From contig CAILNN010000387.1 of NCBI GenBank assembly GCA_903835555.1, forward strand, positions 1-40,933: a stretch of DNA of 40,933 nt, written 5' to 3'. Below, piece by piece: positions 1 through 7,754 of this stretch (the stretch's first letter is position 1; each line of letters starts with the position of its first letter). Position numbers and translations under genes: made by a program. The notes below the pieces were generated by a model that worked only from the letters and a program-made list of their open reading frames with translations, did not search any database and was not told the DNA's origin. Origin of the DNA: an uncultured Verrucomicrobiota bacterium (GTDB lineage: Bacteria; Verrucomicrobiota; Verrucomicrobiia; Limisphaerales; UBA9464).

Positions 1-174
1 CTGCTCCTCAAAAGTGTCGGAGATGTACTTGAGGAAAATCAGCCCGAGGACGACATGCTTGTACTCCGCCGCATCCATGTTGTTGCGCAACTTGTCGGCA
101 GCGAGCCACATCTTGGCCTCAAAGCCGAGATTGGCGGAGGATGCGTCATCCTTCGGTTTTGGTTGTCTAGCCAT
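1..174 (-). CDS. hsdM: Type I restriction-modification DNA methylase subunit HsdM, N-terminal fragment
   Basis: Reading the minus strand from ATG at 174 gives 58 codons open to the window edge. They contain the classic HsdM N-terminal helical region, with [20 protein letters not shown] followed by [17 protein letters not shown]. In the family this domain precedes the N6-adenine methyltransferase fold and helps contact HsdS and DNA; the methylase modifies adenines and is also needed for restriction with HsdR. An AAGG stretch lies about 9 bases upstream of the ATG and supports this start. The catalytic domain and any hsdS/hsdR partners lie outside the window. The family call is secure from the N-terminus; whether the system is intact cannot be seen. 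Confidence 0.88.
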   Translation of the reverse strand, partial: MARQPKPKDDASSANLGFEAKMWLAADKLRNNMDAAEYKHVVLGLIFLKYISDTFEEQ

Positions 175-337
175 GTCGAAACCTTCAAGAACTGAACTCT
201 GGACGCAGCGAACCGGCGAAAGGAGTTAATTTCGTGATGATGTCTTGAGAAAACGGCAAACGGAAGCCCAGAGATGCTTATGTTTTCGGGAACACCGACG
301 AGTCACGGAGGTTATATGTTGCCCGAAACGAGGGGAT

Positions 338-386
338 GTCCGCCAGGTCGTGGAGTGCGCCAGTCCTTTGGCGCTTTGGAAACGAC
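338..386 (+). repeat. REP-like palindromic repeat, copy A
   Basis: This is a roughly 49-base unit beginning GTCCGCCAGGTCGTGGAG. It contains the imperfect palindrome GCGCCAG-TCCT-TTGGCGC and ends in TTTGGAAACG. It matches copy C at 21442-21490 at most positions and shares the palindrome core with copy B at 495-534. It lies in the gene-free region between hsdM and tRNA-Asp. Confidence 0.75.
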
Positions 387-439
387 CGTGAACTCGACGG
401 TGGCCAGAGCTCACTCCCGTGCTCTTTGGATTGCGAGGC

Positions 440-482
440 AAAAAGCGGTAGAGGACAACCGCAGTCCAAGACGCTGTCGCGC
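440..482 (+). repeat. Related palindromic element (GCGGTAG...ACCGCAGTCCAAGACGC type)
   Basis: The sequence shows GCGGT and ACCGC arms around AGAGGACA, followed by AGTCCAAGACGCTGTCGCG. It sits between REP-like copies A and B. The GCAGTCCAAGAC part recurs in reverse orientation near 27067-27085, which suggests a second module of the same dispersed repeat family. Its identity as a repeat rests on two partial matches only. Confidence 0.45.
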
Positions 483-494
483 ATTATTGCGGCC

Positions 495-534
495 TGGGAA
501 GTGCGCCAGCCCTCTGGCGCTTTGGGAACGGCCA
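495..534 (+). repeat. REP-like palindromic repeat, copy B
   Basis: This copy carries the perfect palindrome GCGCCAG-CCCT-CTGGCGC (503-520) followed by TTTGGGAACG. It shares the core and right flank with copy A but not the left flank. It lies about 80 bases downstream of tRNA-Asp. Confidence 0.7.
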
Positions 535-574
535 CGTTAGGGAATGCAGCCAGAGTTCAGTGACTGGCTTTTCT

Positions 575-600
575 GCTTCGGATCCGAACGATTCCGAAGC
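575..600. other. Hairpin just downstream of tRNA-Asp
   Basis: Perfect 8-base arms GCTTCGGA (575-582) and TCCGAAGC (593-600) surround a 10-base loop, 13 bases past the tRNA 3' end on the minus strand. There is no T-run after it in the tRNA direction (the sequence reads AGAAAAG), so it does not qualify as a standard intrinsic terminator. It could aid 3' processing or termination of the tRNA transcript. Confidence 0.4.
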
Positions 601-613
601 TGCGCGATTGAAT

Positions 614-690
614 TGGCGGGAGCGGCGGGGCTCGAACCCGTAACCTCTGCCGTGACAGGGCAGCGCTCTAACCAATTGAGCTACGCCCCC
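614..690 (-). tRNA. tRNA-Asp (anticodon GTC)
   Basis: Read on the minus strand, the 77-base gene folds as a full cloverleaf. The acceptor stem is GGGGGCG with CGCTCCC (one G-U pair). The D arm is GCTC with GAGC. The anticodon stem CTGCC/GGCAG encloses the loop CTGTCAC, giving anticodon GTC for aspartate. The T arm contains TTCGAGC, with one A-C mismatch at the base of its stem. The discriminator is G and CCA is encoded (614-616). It stands alone rather than in a tRNA cluster. The region between this gene and hsdM is filled with repeats, a common setting at the edge of an acquired island, although no attachment-site duplication is visible here. Confidence 0.96.
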
Positions 691-855
691 GCCTGCGAAG
701 GACACCTACTTAGTCGCAAAACCCATGGACGTCAACGCTCTTTTCCAAAATGAGCTCTGTCGATTGCCTTGTGCACTTCAATCTCGGACTTTGCAGTTCG
801 AATTTCTCATGGCTGACATACTTATGTCCGCCAACAACCATAACCTATCCTCCAA

Positions 856-1581
856 CTAGCGTCGGAATCTGCGGGAGGCAAAGACTAATCCGGCGAATCC
901 AAGCGCGGCCAGAGCGAGGGTCGAGGGTTCAGGGACGGCGGTTGCCTTCAACTGGACGTTGTCAAAGACCACTTGCGCAGCCGAATTGCCCAAGCCCTTG
1001 GCCTGAAGAACGATTTCAATTGGCTGGCCCACGGCAGGGGAATTGGCGGGAACAATCGTTGCCACAGTTGCGGTCGAAAAAGCACCTGGAGTCAATGATA
1101 TCGAATTATTATCAGTTGCCAGGAGCTGTGCGCCCGCATAGAGGCTGATTTGGTAGCCGGTAGAATCAAAGCCCACAAGGCGTCCAACCGAAACATCCAA
1201 CTCATAGCTGATATTGGGTTGATAGGTGGTCGTCAAGGTTTGGCTGATCGTCCCGGAAACGTTTATCCATGCGACATTCTGTCCATCAGGGACTCCGTTG
1301 GGGAAAAACGGGGTGCCCGTATAATTTATGATTCCTGCCGATGAACCGGTTTCCCAACCCGGGATGGGATCGGCAGAGTTAAACGCATTGGAACCGTGTG
1401 GTGCCCCTACGCCAATCGAACCTTGGTATGGGCGGAGTTTTCCCGCGGAATCAAAAAATGCCGGATCTGAACCCGTTAACGCTTCAAAGCTGGGATCAGC
1501 AATGGCGATTGAATCGGCGGACAAACGGGTAAACGCGGTGACGGTTGCGAGAATCGTGGTGAACAGACGAAGAAGTTTCAT
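856..1581 (-). CDS. PEP-CTERM sorting domain exoprotein
   Basis: A 241-residue secreted protein. Residues 1-22 form a Sec signal peptide (a basic start, then a hydrophobic stretch ending near LSADS). The middle part, with PSFE, DPIPGWE and DGQNVAWIN, resembles the jelly-roll or galactose-binding-like folds common in PEP-CTERM proteins. The C-terminus is a textbook PEP-CTERM signal: VPEPSTLALAALGFAGLVFA followed by SRRFRR. In this system the tag is recognised by an exosortase (EpsH/XrtA type) and the protein goes to the surface or an exopolysaccharide matrix; that processing enzyme is not in the window. The gene is monocistronic, with about 165 bases to tRNA-Asp downstream and a large gene-free stretch upstream. 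Exact function unknown. Confidence 0.9.
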   Translation of the reverse strand: MKLLRLFTTILATVTAFTRLSADSIAIADPSFEALTGSDPAFFDSAGKLRPYQGSIGVGAPHGSNAFNSADPIPGWETGSSAGIINYTGTPFFPNGVPDGQNVAWINVSGTISQTLTTTYQPNISYELDVSVGRLVGFDSTGYQISLYAGAQLLATDNNSISLTPGAFSTATVATIVPANSPAVGQPIEIVLQAKGLGNSAAQVVFDNVQLKATAVPEPSTLALAALGFAGLVFASRRFRR

Positions 1582-2335
1582 GACAATGTTTTTTTTCTCT
1601 GGACTGCGGACAACAGTCCACTTTGGTTAGAATCTGATAGCGAAATTTCTTATAGTATCCAAATCGCGATGTCAATCCTGAATTCGATATCCTCAGCATC
1701 CAGCGCCAACTCAACGGGAAAGGAGGAAAGGGGGTGAAGATCGCGTGGACGGCGTTTGGGTACTTTGTCTGGCGGGCGTCGGCGTTGATCAAGAATTCGT
1801 CTTCGGCTTCGGTTCGAATAAATCGGTTCCAGCCTGCCAACGCGAATCGAGCTCCGGCAAAGCTCCCAAAACTCACCATGATGGCTCTTTGCCTTGCTCC
1901 GAGTTGCTCCTCACAGAGAAATGTTCTGAACGGGTCAGGAAACTACCCCTCCTGCTGGAATCAACCAAATGCCTCTGCGACAATGGTTTGAATTGGAGAT
2001 TGAATACACGGTTCGGGCCGCAGACGCCAAGGAGGTGGGGGTGGGGGACCCCGCTGAAGAAACGTGCTGCAACCCGAACCTGTTATAGAGTGAAAAAAAA
2101 CGGGTTTTTTGTCAACTCTGGGGTGGTTATTAGTCAGGCCGCTGAAGTATTCCTTGCCCTGCGCAGACACGAATCGTTTGAAATGAACAGGTTCAGGCAC
2201 CCCAACGTCACACCCCAATACCCACCTTTACTGTTTCGCGGCTTCGCTCGGGCGGCCTCTTGCATGGTTTTTCAATTGGCCGAATAGAGGTAACCAGAGA
2301 AAACGTGATTAAGAGGTGTCGATTGACCGAATAGA
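1582..2335. other. 750-base stretch without a convincing gene
   Basis: Open frames here have unlikely composition and no recognisable domain. Visible features are a GGACTG-N7-CAGTCC inverted repeat (1601-1619) in the leader of the PEP-CTERM gene, a G-rich patch at about 2030-2048 with two runs of five Gs, an A8-CGGG-T6 stretch at 2093-2110 (too A/T-only and tight-looped to call a terminator), and a 14-base direct repeat ATTG(G/A)CCGAATAGA at 2275-2288 and 2322-2335, directly before the dehydratase start. It presumably carries the divergent promoters of the two flanking genes, but I cannot place -35/-10 boxes with confidence. Confidence 0.5.
2275..2335 (+). repeat. 14-base direct repeat in front of the dehydratase gene
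   Basis: ATTGGCCGAATAGA (2275-2288) and ATTGACCGAATAGA (2322-2335) differ at one base and start 47 bases apart. The second copy abuts the first possible ATG. They might be operator half-sites or a small duplication; nothing else supports either reading. Confidence 0.4.
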
Positions 2336-3532
2336 ATGGCTCGTGGGACCATTCTCTCGATGACTCCAACTATTCCGACCGATACAGCGACGTTCGGCGA
2401 CTATTACCGAGGCAAGCACGCTCTTGTGACGGGTGCAACCGGTGTCAAGGGAACTTGGCTTTGCCTCGCGTTACAGGCTGCCGGGGCGATAGTCACGGGA
2501 ATCGACCTGCACCTAGGCGCACCTACGTCCAATTTCGTACTATCCGGCCTCTCGGATTCTATCCGCGTCGTTCAAGGCGACGTTAATGACTTGGACCTCA
2601 TTGGAGAATTACTCTCGGCGAATGATTGTTTTTTCCATTTGGCGGCTTTGGCGTTGGTTCACGACTGCAAGGTCCGGCCGTTGGAGACCTATCGGGTAAA
2701 CACACTCGGGACCGCCACCGTCCTCGAGGCATTCCGACTTTCTTCGCGGGCAAAGCGCGGTCTATTTGTGACGACGGACAAGGTATATCGTCCCAAATCA
2801 AAAGACCAGTGGGTTGAAACGGACCCGCTCTTTTCTTCTGGCCCCTATGCGGTCTCCAAGGCGTGCGCTGAGCAAGTCATTGAGGACTATCGCGATTGCC
2901 TCCTCGAATCAGGCAAGTATTTTGGTGTTGCCCGTGCGGGGAATGTTTTAGTTGGCGGCGACGATCATTCCTCTTCGCAGACAAACGGAGCAGGACGCAT
3001 TTTTGTCGATTGTTTTGAGTCGCTCATCGCCGGTGGTTCGCCGGAAATATTCTCCCCTGCCTATACTCGGCCCTATACGTACGGTTTGGACATTATCGCG
3101 GGTTACATGACGCAAGTGGCTCGCATGGCAGAAAATCCGATCAATGGGGAGGCGTTTAACTTTGGTCCGCATGAACAGGGCGGTATCGCGAACGCTTTCC
3201 TGGCGACCAAGATTTGCGAAGAATGGGGGGGAAATACCCAATGGAAGGGGGGAGTGCCCCGGCAGGAACCTTTCCAAACGCAGGCATTAAACTGGGAAAA
3301 AGCGCGAAACCTGCTGGGCTGGCAACCGGCTTATACTCTATTCGAAGCCATTCGCGATGCCGCGATTTGGTATAAGGAATGGGCAACCATACGCAAGGCA
3401 CCCAAAACGGGGGCCATGCACGCCATCGACCACGAGTTGCTCTTGAGGCACGCTAGCGCGGCACGCCGATTGGGTATTTGGTGGGCGGTGAAGGAATCCC
3501 GGCATCCGTCGATCTCGGAAAAAGCAATCTAG
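2336..3532 (+). CDS. CDP-glucose 4,6-dehydratase-like NAD-dependent sugar dehydratase
   Basis: A 398-residue extended short-chain dehydrogenase/reductase. The NAD-binding glycine motif GATGVKG is at about residues 36-42. The catalytic set follows: TTDK in place of the usual TSDK, then PYAVSKACAE with the YxxxK pair. RAGNVLVGGDD and a C-terminal NFGPHEQGG...LGWQPAYTL region match the CDP-glucose 4,6-dehydratase (RfbG/DdhB) branch better than GDP-mannose dehydratases. Such enzymes make CDP-4-keto-6-deoxyglucose for 3,6-dideoxyhexoses or modified surface sugars. No other dideoxysugar gene is adjacent, so its nucleotide-sugar substrate is uncertain. The start may be ATG 2336 or ATG 2360; neither has a good ribosome site. 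The gene is convergent with the epimerase downstream. Confidence 0.8.
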   Translation: MARGTILSMTPTIPTDTATFGDYYRGKHALVTGATGVKGTWLCLALQAAGAIVTGIDLHLGAPTSNFVLSGLSDSIRVVQGDVNDLDLIGELLSANDCFFHLAALALVHDCKVRPLETYRVNTLGTATVLEAFRLSSRAKRGLFVTTDKVYRPKSKDQWVETDPLFSSGPYAVSKACAEQVIEDYRDCLLESGKYFGVARAGNVLVGGDDHSSSQTNGAGRIFVDCFESLIAGGSPEIFSPAYTRPYTYGLDIIAGYMTQVARMAENPINGEAFNFGPHEQGGIANAFLATKICEEWGGNTQWKGGVPRQEPFQTQALNWEKARNLLGWQPAYTLFEAIRDAAIWYKEWATIRKAPKTGAMHAIDHELLLRHASAARRLGIWWAVKESRHPSISEKAI

Positions 3533-3593
3533 TGTCCTGTTTACGAAACGACATAGATTCTGCCGTTGAATTGCCAAATTTTCCACCCCTGCC

Positions 3594-4409
3594 TTACTCC
3601 CCCCAGTCACGCCGCAGATTTTCGCGACTTTTGCGAGCGATATACTCCGGTCCCTCGTCGAAGTTGAACACTTCCACAGAGGCAAATCCGTCGTAGCCAA
3701 CCTCCCGCAAAGCCTTGCCAATCGGCACAAAATCGACCGATCCAAATCCGGGGCCCTTGAGATTTGGATCGTTGACGTGCAGGTATTTAAAGTAGCCGCT
3801 AGCATCGCGGATGACATCGTCAATGGGCTTGGCCTCGGTGGACAGCGCCTTGACGTCAAGCATGATCTGGAAATGCGGCGAGGGCAGTCGACGGACTAAT
3901 TCAATGGCTTCGGCCGCGGTGTTGAGAAAATTGCTTTCGTTGGGACCCAAGGGTTCCAGGCAGAATGTGACCCCGCGTTCAGTCCCGCGCAGGACCGCCG
4001 GGGCAATGCTTTCCAAAGCCCATTCGCACCCTTGTTCCCGGGTGACGCCAGGAAGTAGGTCCCGACGCCGGGGAGAACCAAAGATGACGTACTTGCCCCC
4101 GAGATCGGCACAAAAATCGACTACGGCTTGCAAGTATGCTCCGGTGCGGACCCGCACCTCTCGTTCGGGATGAGTGACGTGGAAGCCCTCGGTGTAGGCG
4201 AGCACCCAGTGGATGGCGGAAATCATCAAACCAGCATTCTCGGCGGTCTGCCGGAGTTGCTGGCGTTCCATGGCCGATATGTCCGTAACCAGCGGCTTGA
4301 ATTGAAAGGGCGCTATCTCGATGGCTTCGTAGCCGACCTCGCGAACGAAATCGCAGGTCCGATCGAAGGCCCAGTCCTTGAAAATTTCGCTGCAAATCGC
4401 AAATCGCAT
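3594..4409 (-). CDS. Sugar phosphate isomerase/epimerase (xylose-isomerase-like TIM barrel)
   Basis: A 271-residue protein starting MRFAICSEIF; ATG 4409 is chosen over an upstream in-frame ATG at 4463 because the first beta strand of the barrel begins here. The AP-endonuclease-2/xylose-isomerase-like fold shows in YEAIEIAP, the metal-ligand region CLEPLGPNE (Glu), the Asp of IMLDVKAL, the His of YLHVNDPN, and the Glu of ASVEVFNF near the C-terminus. These positions fit the metal-binding Glu-Asp-His-Glu set of D-tagatose/D-psicose 3-epimerases and relatives. The substrate is unknown. It is the last gene of a closely spaced minus-strand run after uvrC (63-base gap), which may make it part of the same transcript. 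Confidence 0.82.
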   Translation of the reverse strand: MRFAICSEIFKDWAFDRTCDFVREVGYEAIEIAPFQFKPLVTDISAMERQQLRQTAENAGLMISAIHWVLAYTEGFHVTHPEREVRVRTGAYLQAVVDFCADLGGKYVIFGSPRRRDLLPGVTREQGCEWALESIAPAVLRGTERGVTFCLEPLGPNESNFLNTAAEAIELVRRLPSPHFQIMLDVKALSTEAKPIDDVIRDASGYFKYLHVNDPNLKGPGFGSVDFVPIGKALREVGYDGFASVEVFNFDEGPEYIARKSRENLRRDWGE

Positions 4410-4472
4410 CGGCTCATTGGGACGTCGCCGACACGTTTTGGCCAGCGACAAAAAGCGGCCCACCTCCTTTTG

Positions 4473-6092
4473 CTACGCGGCTTCCGATTTCGGTGTGTTT
4501 ATCGTGGTCAGCTTGGCCGGGTTATTGGATGAAGCCGCACTCCGAACGCGAAGAAATTCCACCAAGCGACCGGCCATTTCACCGCCAAAACCTGAAACCT
4601 CGGCAATCGCCTCTGGTGTGGCCCGTCGCAGACGTTCAACCGACCCAAATTTCTTTAGTAAGGCCTGCTTACGGGAGTCTCCAATGCCCGGGAATTCGTC
4701 CAGAATGCTCTCGCTGATCCGTTTCAGACGCAGTTGGGCATTGTAGGTATTGGCAAAGCGGTGGGATTCGTCGCGGACGCGCTGTAACAGCTTTAAAGCA
4801 CCGCTATCCAGTGACCATCGCAGGGGATCACCTAAACCGGGCCGGTAGATTTCTTCAAATTCCTTGGCCAAGCCAAGCACGGGAATGTGCGAAAGTCCCA
4901 GTTTATCCAATTCGCCCACAGCCGCATTCAATTGGCCCTTGCCGCCATCGATTAAGATCAAATCAGGCAACTTAACGGGAGAGCCTACCGCTTTTTCCAC
5001 TTCTCCGACGTCATCTACATCTGCTTCAATCTCAACTGGAGTCAGTGACGTCGTCGTTGCCTCCTTCTTGAGCCGGGAATAGCGGCGGCGGACCGTTTCG
5101 GCCATGGAGGCAAAATCGTTTTGCCCCACAACTGTCTTCATGCGGAAGCGCCGATATTGCGAACGATCGGGGCGACCCTGCCAGAAGCTCACCATCGATG
5201 AGACCACGAATGTGCCGCTGATATTGGAGATGTCGAAGCCCTCAATGCGTTTCGGCGGATTTGGAAGTCCCAGCTTTTCAGCCAATTCCCGCAAGTCATC
5301 TTCCGGACGAATGGCGACGGGCAGGGTGTACGGGATTCTTTCAAATTTTTCCGTCCGCTGGGTTGTTCGCTTGAGGTCTTCGAGCGCATCACGCAATTCA
5401 GCGGCTGTCTCAAAGTCGAGATTGGCCGACGCCTTTTGCATTTCTGCTTCCAGCCTTTCCTTCATTTCTTCGGTCTGACCCGCCAGGAATTCGACGGCGG
5501 CACGAACCTGCATGCGATAGTCCTCCTGGCTGATGTTACCGACACAGGGAGCGGTGCAGTGCTTGAGATTGCCGTAAAGGCAGTGCTTATAGTCGGCTTC
5601 CGTCGGGGTCATGGCCCGGCATCCACGTAGGTGAAATTTGCGCCGGACCATGGTCAACGTCCGGCGCAACGCCCCCGAATGAGCGAACGGGCCAAAATAT
5701 TGAGCCCCATCGTCTTTCCTAAGCCGGGTCAAGGTGAAGCGTGGGATCGGGTCATCAATGTGGATTTTGAGCAGGAGAAAGCGCTTGTCGTCCTTGAAGT
5801 CGATGTTGAAGCGCGGCTTGAAGTCTTTGATTAAGCGGCCTTCCAGCAGGAGCGACTCTGGTTCGCTTTTCACCACGTGCCAGTCCAGGTCGTGGATGGA
5901 CTCCACCAAGGCGTTGAGCTTAAGGTCCCAACCTTGTCGACGAGACGGATGAAAGTATTGGGAGACCCGTTTTCGCAGGTCCCGCGCCTTTCCCACATAA
6001 ATGACCGTGCCCAGCCGGTCCTTCATCAGGTAAACGCCCGGTTTGTGGGGTACCTGGGAGAGCTTGTTGCGGATATGGTCAGAATTGGGCAT
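4473..6092 (-). CDS. uvrC: Excinuclease ABC subunit C
   Basis: A 539-residue UvrC, a little shorter than the E. coli protein (610). The order is typical. The GIY-YIG nuclease domain comes first (PGVYLMKDRLGTVIYVGKA, about 18-36). A Cys cluster C-x12-C-x7-C-x3-C (about 157-182) matches the UvrC iron-sulfur site. A UVR coiled-coil domain (LDFETAAELRD) binds UvrB. The RNase H-like second nuclease domain has GFDISNISG, LILIDGGKGQL and RDESHRF. A helix-hairpin-helix region (LDEFPGIGDSRKQALLKKFG) near the end binds DNA. A low-complexity acidic insert of about 30 residues separates RRRYSRL from DLILIDGGK. UvrC makes both incisions in nucleotide excision repair. It sits between sugar-metabolism genes, so co-transcription is probably incidental. 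Confidence 0.96.
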   Translation of the reverse strand: MPNSDHIRNKLSQVPHKPGVYLMKDRLGTVIYVGKARDLRKRVSQYFHPSRRQGWDLKLNALVESIHDLDWHVVKSEPESLLLEGRLIKDFKPRFNIDFKDDKRFLLLKIHIDDPIPRFTLTRLRKDDGAQYFGPFAHSGALRRTLTMVRRKFHLRGCRAMTPTEADYKHCLYGNLKHCTAPCVGNISQEDYRMQVRAAVEFLAGQTEEMKERLEAEMQKASANLDFETAAELRDALEDLKRTTQRTEKFERIPYTLPVAIRPEDDLRELAEKLGLPNPPKRIEGFDISNISGTFVVSSMVSFWQGRPDRSQYRRFRMKTVVGQNDFASMAETVRRRYSRLKKEATTTSLTPVEIEADVDDVGEVEKAVGSPVKLPDLILIDGGKGQLNAAVGELDKLGLSHIPVLGLAKEFEEIYRPGLGDPLRWSLDSGALKLLQRVRDESHRFANTYNAQLRLKRISESILDEFPGIGDSRKQALLKKFGSVERLRRATPEAIAEVSGFGGEMAGRLVEFLRVRSAASSNNPAKLTTINTPKSEAA

Positions 6093-6154
6093 GGATCAAA
6101 GGCGAAAAACGTCCAGCACAAACTCTTCGGGAAGGACGCCTTCAAATTGGGAGG

Positions 6155-6724
6155 CTAAACCGCCCATTCTGGATGCTCCCAAAAAGCGTAGCAGAGGATG
6201 TGGAGGATATGCATTTGGACATCTTCCACCCGTCCGTAATGGGTATCGCCGACGGTGACCACCTGTTCGGCAAGTTCCGCCATGCGTCCGCGCTTGGCTC
6301 CGACCAGGGCAATGGTTCGCAGTTGATGCTCCGAAGCCCATTCAAACGCTTTGACCACATTGGGAGAATTGCCGCTGACGCTGATGCCGATCAGGACATC
6401 CCCCGGGCGTGCGTAGTTCGAAAGTTGGCGCCAGAAAACATCGGCGTAGTTGTAGTCGTTGCCCAAGGCGGTAATCCAGCCCACGTTATCGGTCAACGAC
6501 AGGACACGAAACCGTCGGCTCAGCACGTCGCTGGCACCTTTGCCCAGGTCGACCGCAAAATGGGACGCATTGGAAGCAGACCCGCCGTTACCGATGGCAA
6601 AAATCTGGCGGTCGTGGCGATGGGCGTCTTTCAAGGTTTCAATCAGCGGAGCCAGTTGTGCCGGGCTGATGCTGTCGAGCGCCCGATGTTGGGCTTGTAG
6701 ATAGTCGGAAATCCAAGATTCCAT
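6155..6724 (-). CDS. SIS-domain sugar-phosphate isomerase (GmhA-like)
   Basis: A 189-residue single SIS-domain protein. The phosphosugar loop is at about residues 44-58 (AIGNGGSASNASHFAVDLGK), followed by SLTDNVGWITALGNDYNYAD and ISVSGNSPNVVKA. This arrangement is that of GmhA, the sedoheptulose 7-phosphate isomerase giving D-glycero-D-manno-heptose 7-phosphate, and its length matches GmhA. The C-terminal part carries EDVQMHILHILCYAF, which corresponds to the conserved Glu/Gln and His of the GmhA active site. The start is 10 bases after the stop of the ROK kinase gene, so the two are almost certainly co-transcribed. No hldE-type heptose kinase or adenylyltransferase is nearby, so a role in heptose synthesis is likely but not proven. 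Confidence 0.85.
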   Translation of the reverse strand: MESWISDYLQAQHRALDSISPAQLAPLIETLKDAHRHDRQIFAIGNGGSASNASHFAVDLGKGASDVLSRRFRVLSLTDNVGWITALGNDYNYADVFWRQLSNYARPGDVLIGISVSGNSPNVVKAFEWASEHQLRTIALVGAKRGRMAELAEQVVTVGDTHYGRVEDVQMHILHILCYAFWEHPEWAV

Positions 6725-6733
6725 GCGCCGAGG

Positions 6734-7681
6734 CTAGCGGTGGGCCGATTGAGAGTCGAGATGCGAGGCGGCTAGGGCCAGAGCACCAACTGGCACCGAG
6801 TTTTGTCCCAGTCCAGGCAAGACCACCTTGGGCCCCGGTTGGAACGAGTCCATTACGTAACGGGGCAAAGCTTCGGCAATTGCGGCCCTCAGCGGCTCGC
6901 CGAGAAGCGACACCCCGCCGCCCACCACGATCAGCTCGGGATGGAACAATTGCACCACATGCGACAAGGCAAACCCGACGTTGTCGGCCAACTCACTGAG
7001 GATGGCGGAGGCCACCGGGTCGCCTTCAGCCAAAGCCTCGCCAAGATGCCTCGCTTCACCTCCAACCTGGTCGCCTACCAGCCTTGCCAAAGTGCCCGTG
7101 GGCATCGCCTGAATCGCTTCGCGGACTCGCCGATCGAGAGCCCATCCCGAGCAGCGGTCCTCCACGAGGACACCCGATTTATCCAGCCGGATGTGACCCA
7201 CTTCGGCCTCCCCAGGGCGTGCTCCATGGTAGAGCTTGCCGCCGTTTACCAATCCGCCGCCGACCCCGCTGCCCATGTTGATCCAAAACACCGGATCGTG
7301 GCCGCGACCAGCACCGAACAAAGCCTCTCCCAAGGTTGCGGTATTGGCGTCATTATCGACGATAACCGGAAGTCCGGTAATCTCGTTCAACCAAGCTCCC
7401 AGTGGAAAATCGTGCCAACCGACCACTTGGTGGGAGCAACAGACCACGCCGGTCTTCCAATCGATCGGCCCACCAAAACCAACTCCGATTGCTGAAGGTT
7501 TATGGCGCGCAATCAACGGAGGCAGCGCCTCCGCAATCTGACGGCGAATCGCCTCGCCCCCGCCATCGCGGTCGGCGGGTATCGGACAGAGTTCGTGAAT
7601 CTGCCCGCTTCGATCACCAACCGCGATCTGGAGTTTAGTGCCGCCGATTTCAATACCGATCAAAGAGGGTGTCTGGCTCAT
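6734..7681 (-). CDS. ROK-family sugar kinase
   Basis: A 315-residue ROK (repressor/ORF/kinase) protein without a DNA-binding domain, so a kinase. The N-terminal phosphate loop is IGIEIGGTKL. VDNDANTATLGEA gives the catalytic Asp, followed by INMGSGVGGGLV. The usual zinc motif (CxCGxxGCxE) after the metal-binding His is replaced by GHIRLD...EDRCSGWAL with a single Cys, as in some divergent ROK kinases. The start MSQTPSLIG (ATG 7681) is preferred because family similarity begins there; ATG 7714 would add 11 residues. The gene is directly followed by the GmhA-like isomerase, which suggests the two act on one sugar. The substrate cannot be read from the sequence. Confidence 0.87.
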   Translation of the reverse strand: MSQTPSLIGIEIGGTKLQIAVGDRSGQIHELCPIPADRDGGGEAIRRQIAEALPPLIARHKPSAIGVGFGGPIDWKTGVVCCSHQVVGWHDFPLGAWLNEITGLPVIVDNDANTATLGEALFGAGRGHDPVFWINMGSGVGGGLVNGGKLYHGARPGEAEVGHIRLDKSGVLVEDRCSGWALDRRVREAIQAMPTGTLARLVGDQVGGEARHLGEALAEGDPVASAILSELADNVGFALSHVVQLFHPELIVVGGGVSLLGEPLRAAIAEALPRYVMDSFQPGPKVVLPGLGQNSVPVGALALAASHLDSQSAHR

Positions 7682-7724
7682 GGAAAAAATCTGCTGCGCT
7701 AGGGTCTCGTGCACTGGGTTCCGA

Positions 7725-7737
7725 AATAGGTCCTATT
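7725..7737. promoter_or_regulatory. Short perfect palindrome upstream of the ROK kinase
   Basis: AATAGGTCCTATT is a perfect 6+1+6 inverted repeat between the ROK kinase start and the stop of the flavin reductase-like gene. Its position just upstream of the minus-strand ROK operon would suit an operator. There is no second copy in the flanks to support this. Confidence 0.25.
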
Positions 7738-7754
7738 ACCGAGGCATCTATTGC

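Noticed and set aside
484..705. Minus-strand frame encoding GVAQLVRALPCHGRG
   Set aside because: It is the well-known spurious translation of a tRNA; the cloverleaf of tRNA-Asp at 614-690 explains it.
2093..2110. A8-CGGG-T6 as a terminator
   Set aside because: The stem would be nearly all A-T pairs with a 2-base loop, too weak and tight.
1745..2287. A 180-codon plus-strand open frame between the PEP-CTERM and dehydratase genes
   Set aside because: GTG start, erratic composition with many Cys and Arg, no domain and no ribosome site.
3338..3859. Long minus-strand frame overlapping the end of the dehydratase and of the epimerase
   Set aside because: Arg/Pro/Cys-rich, no domain, and both overlapped genes are strongly supported.
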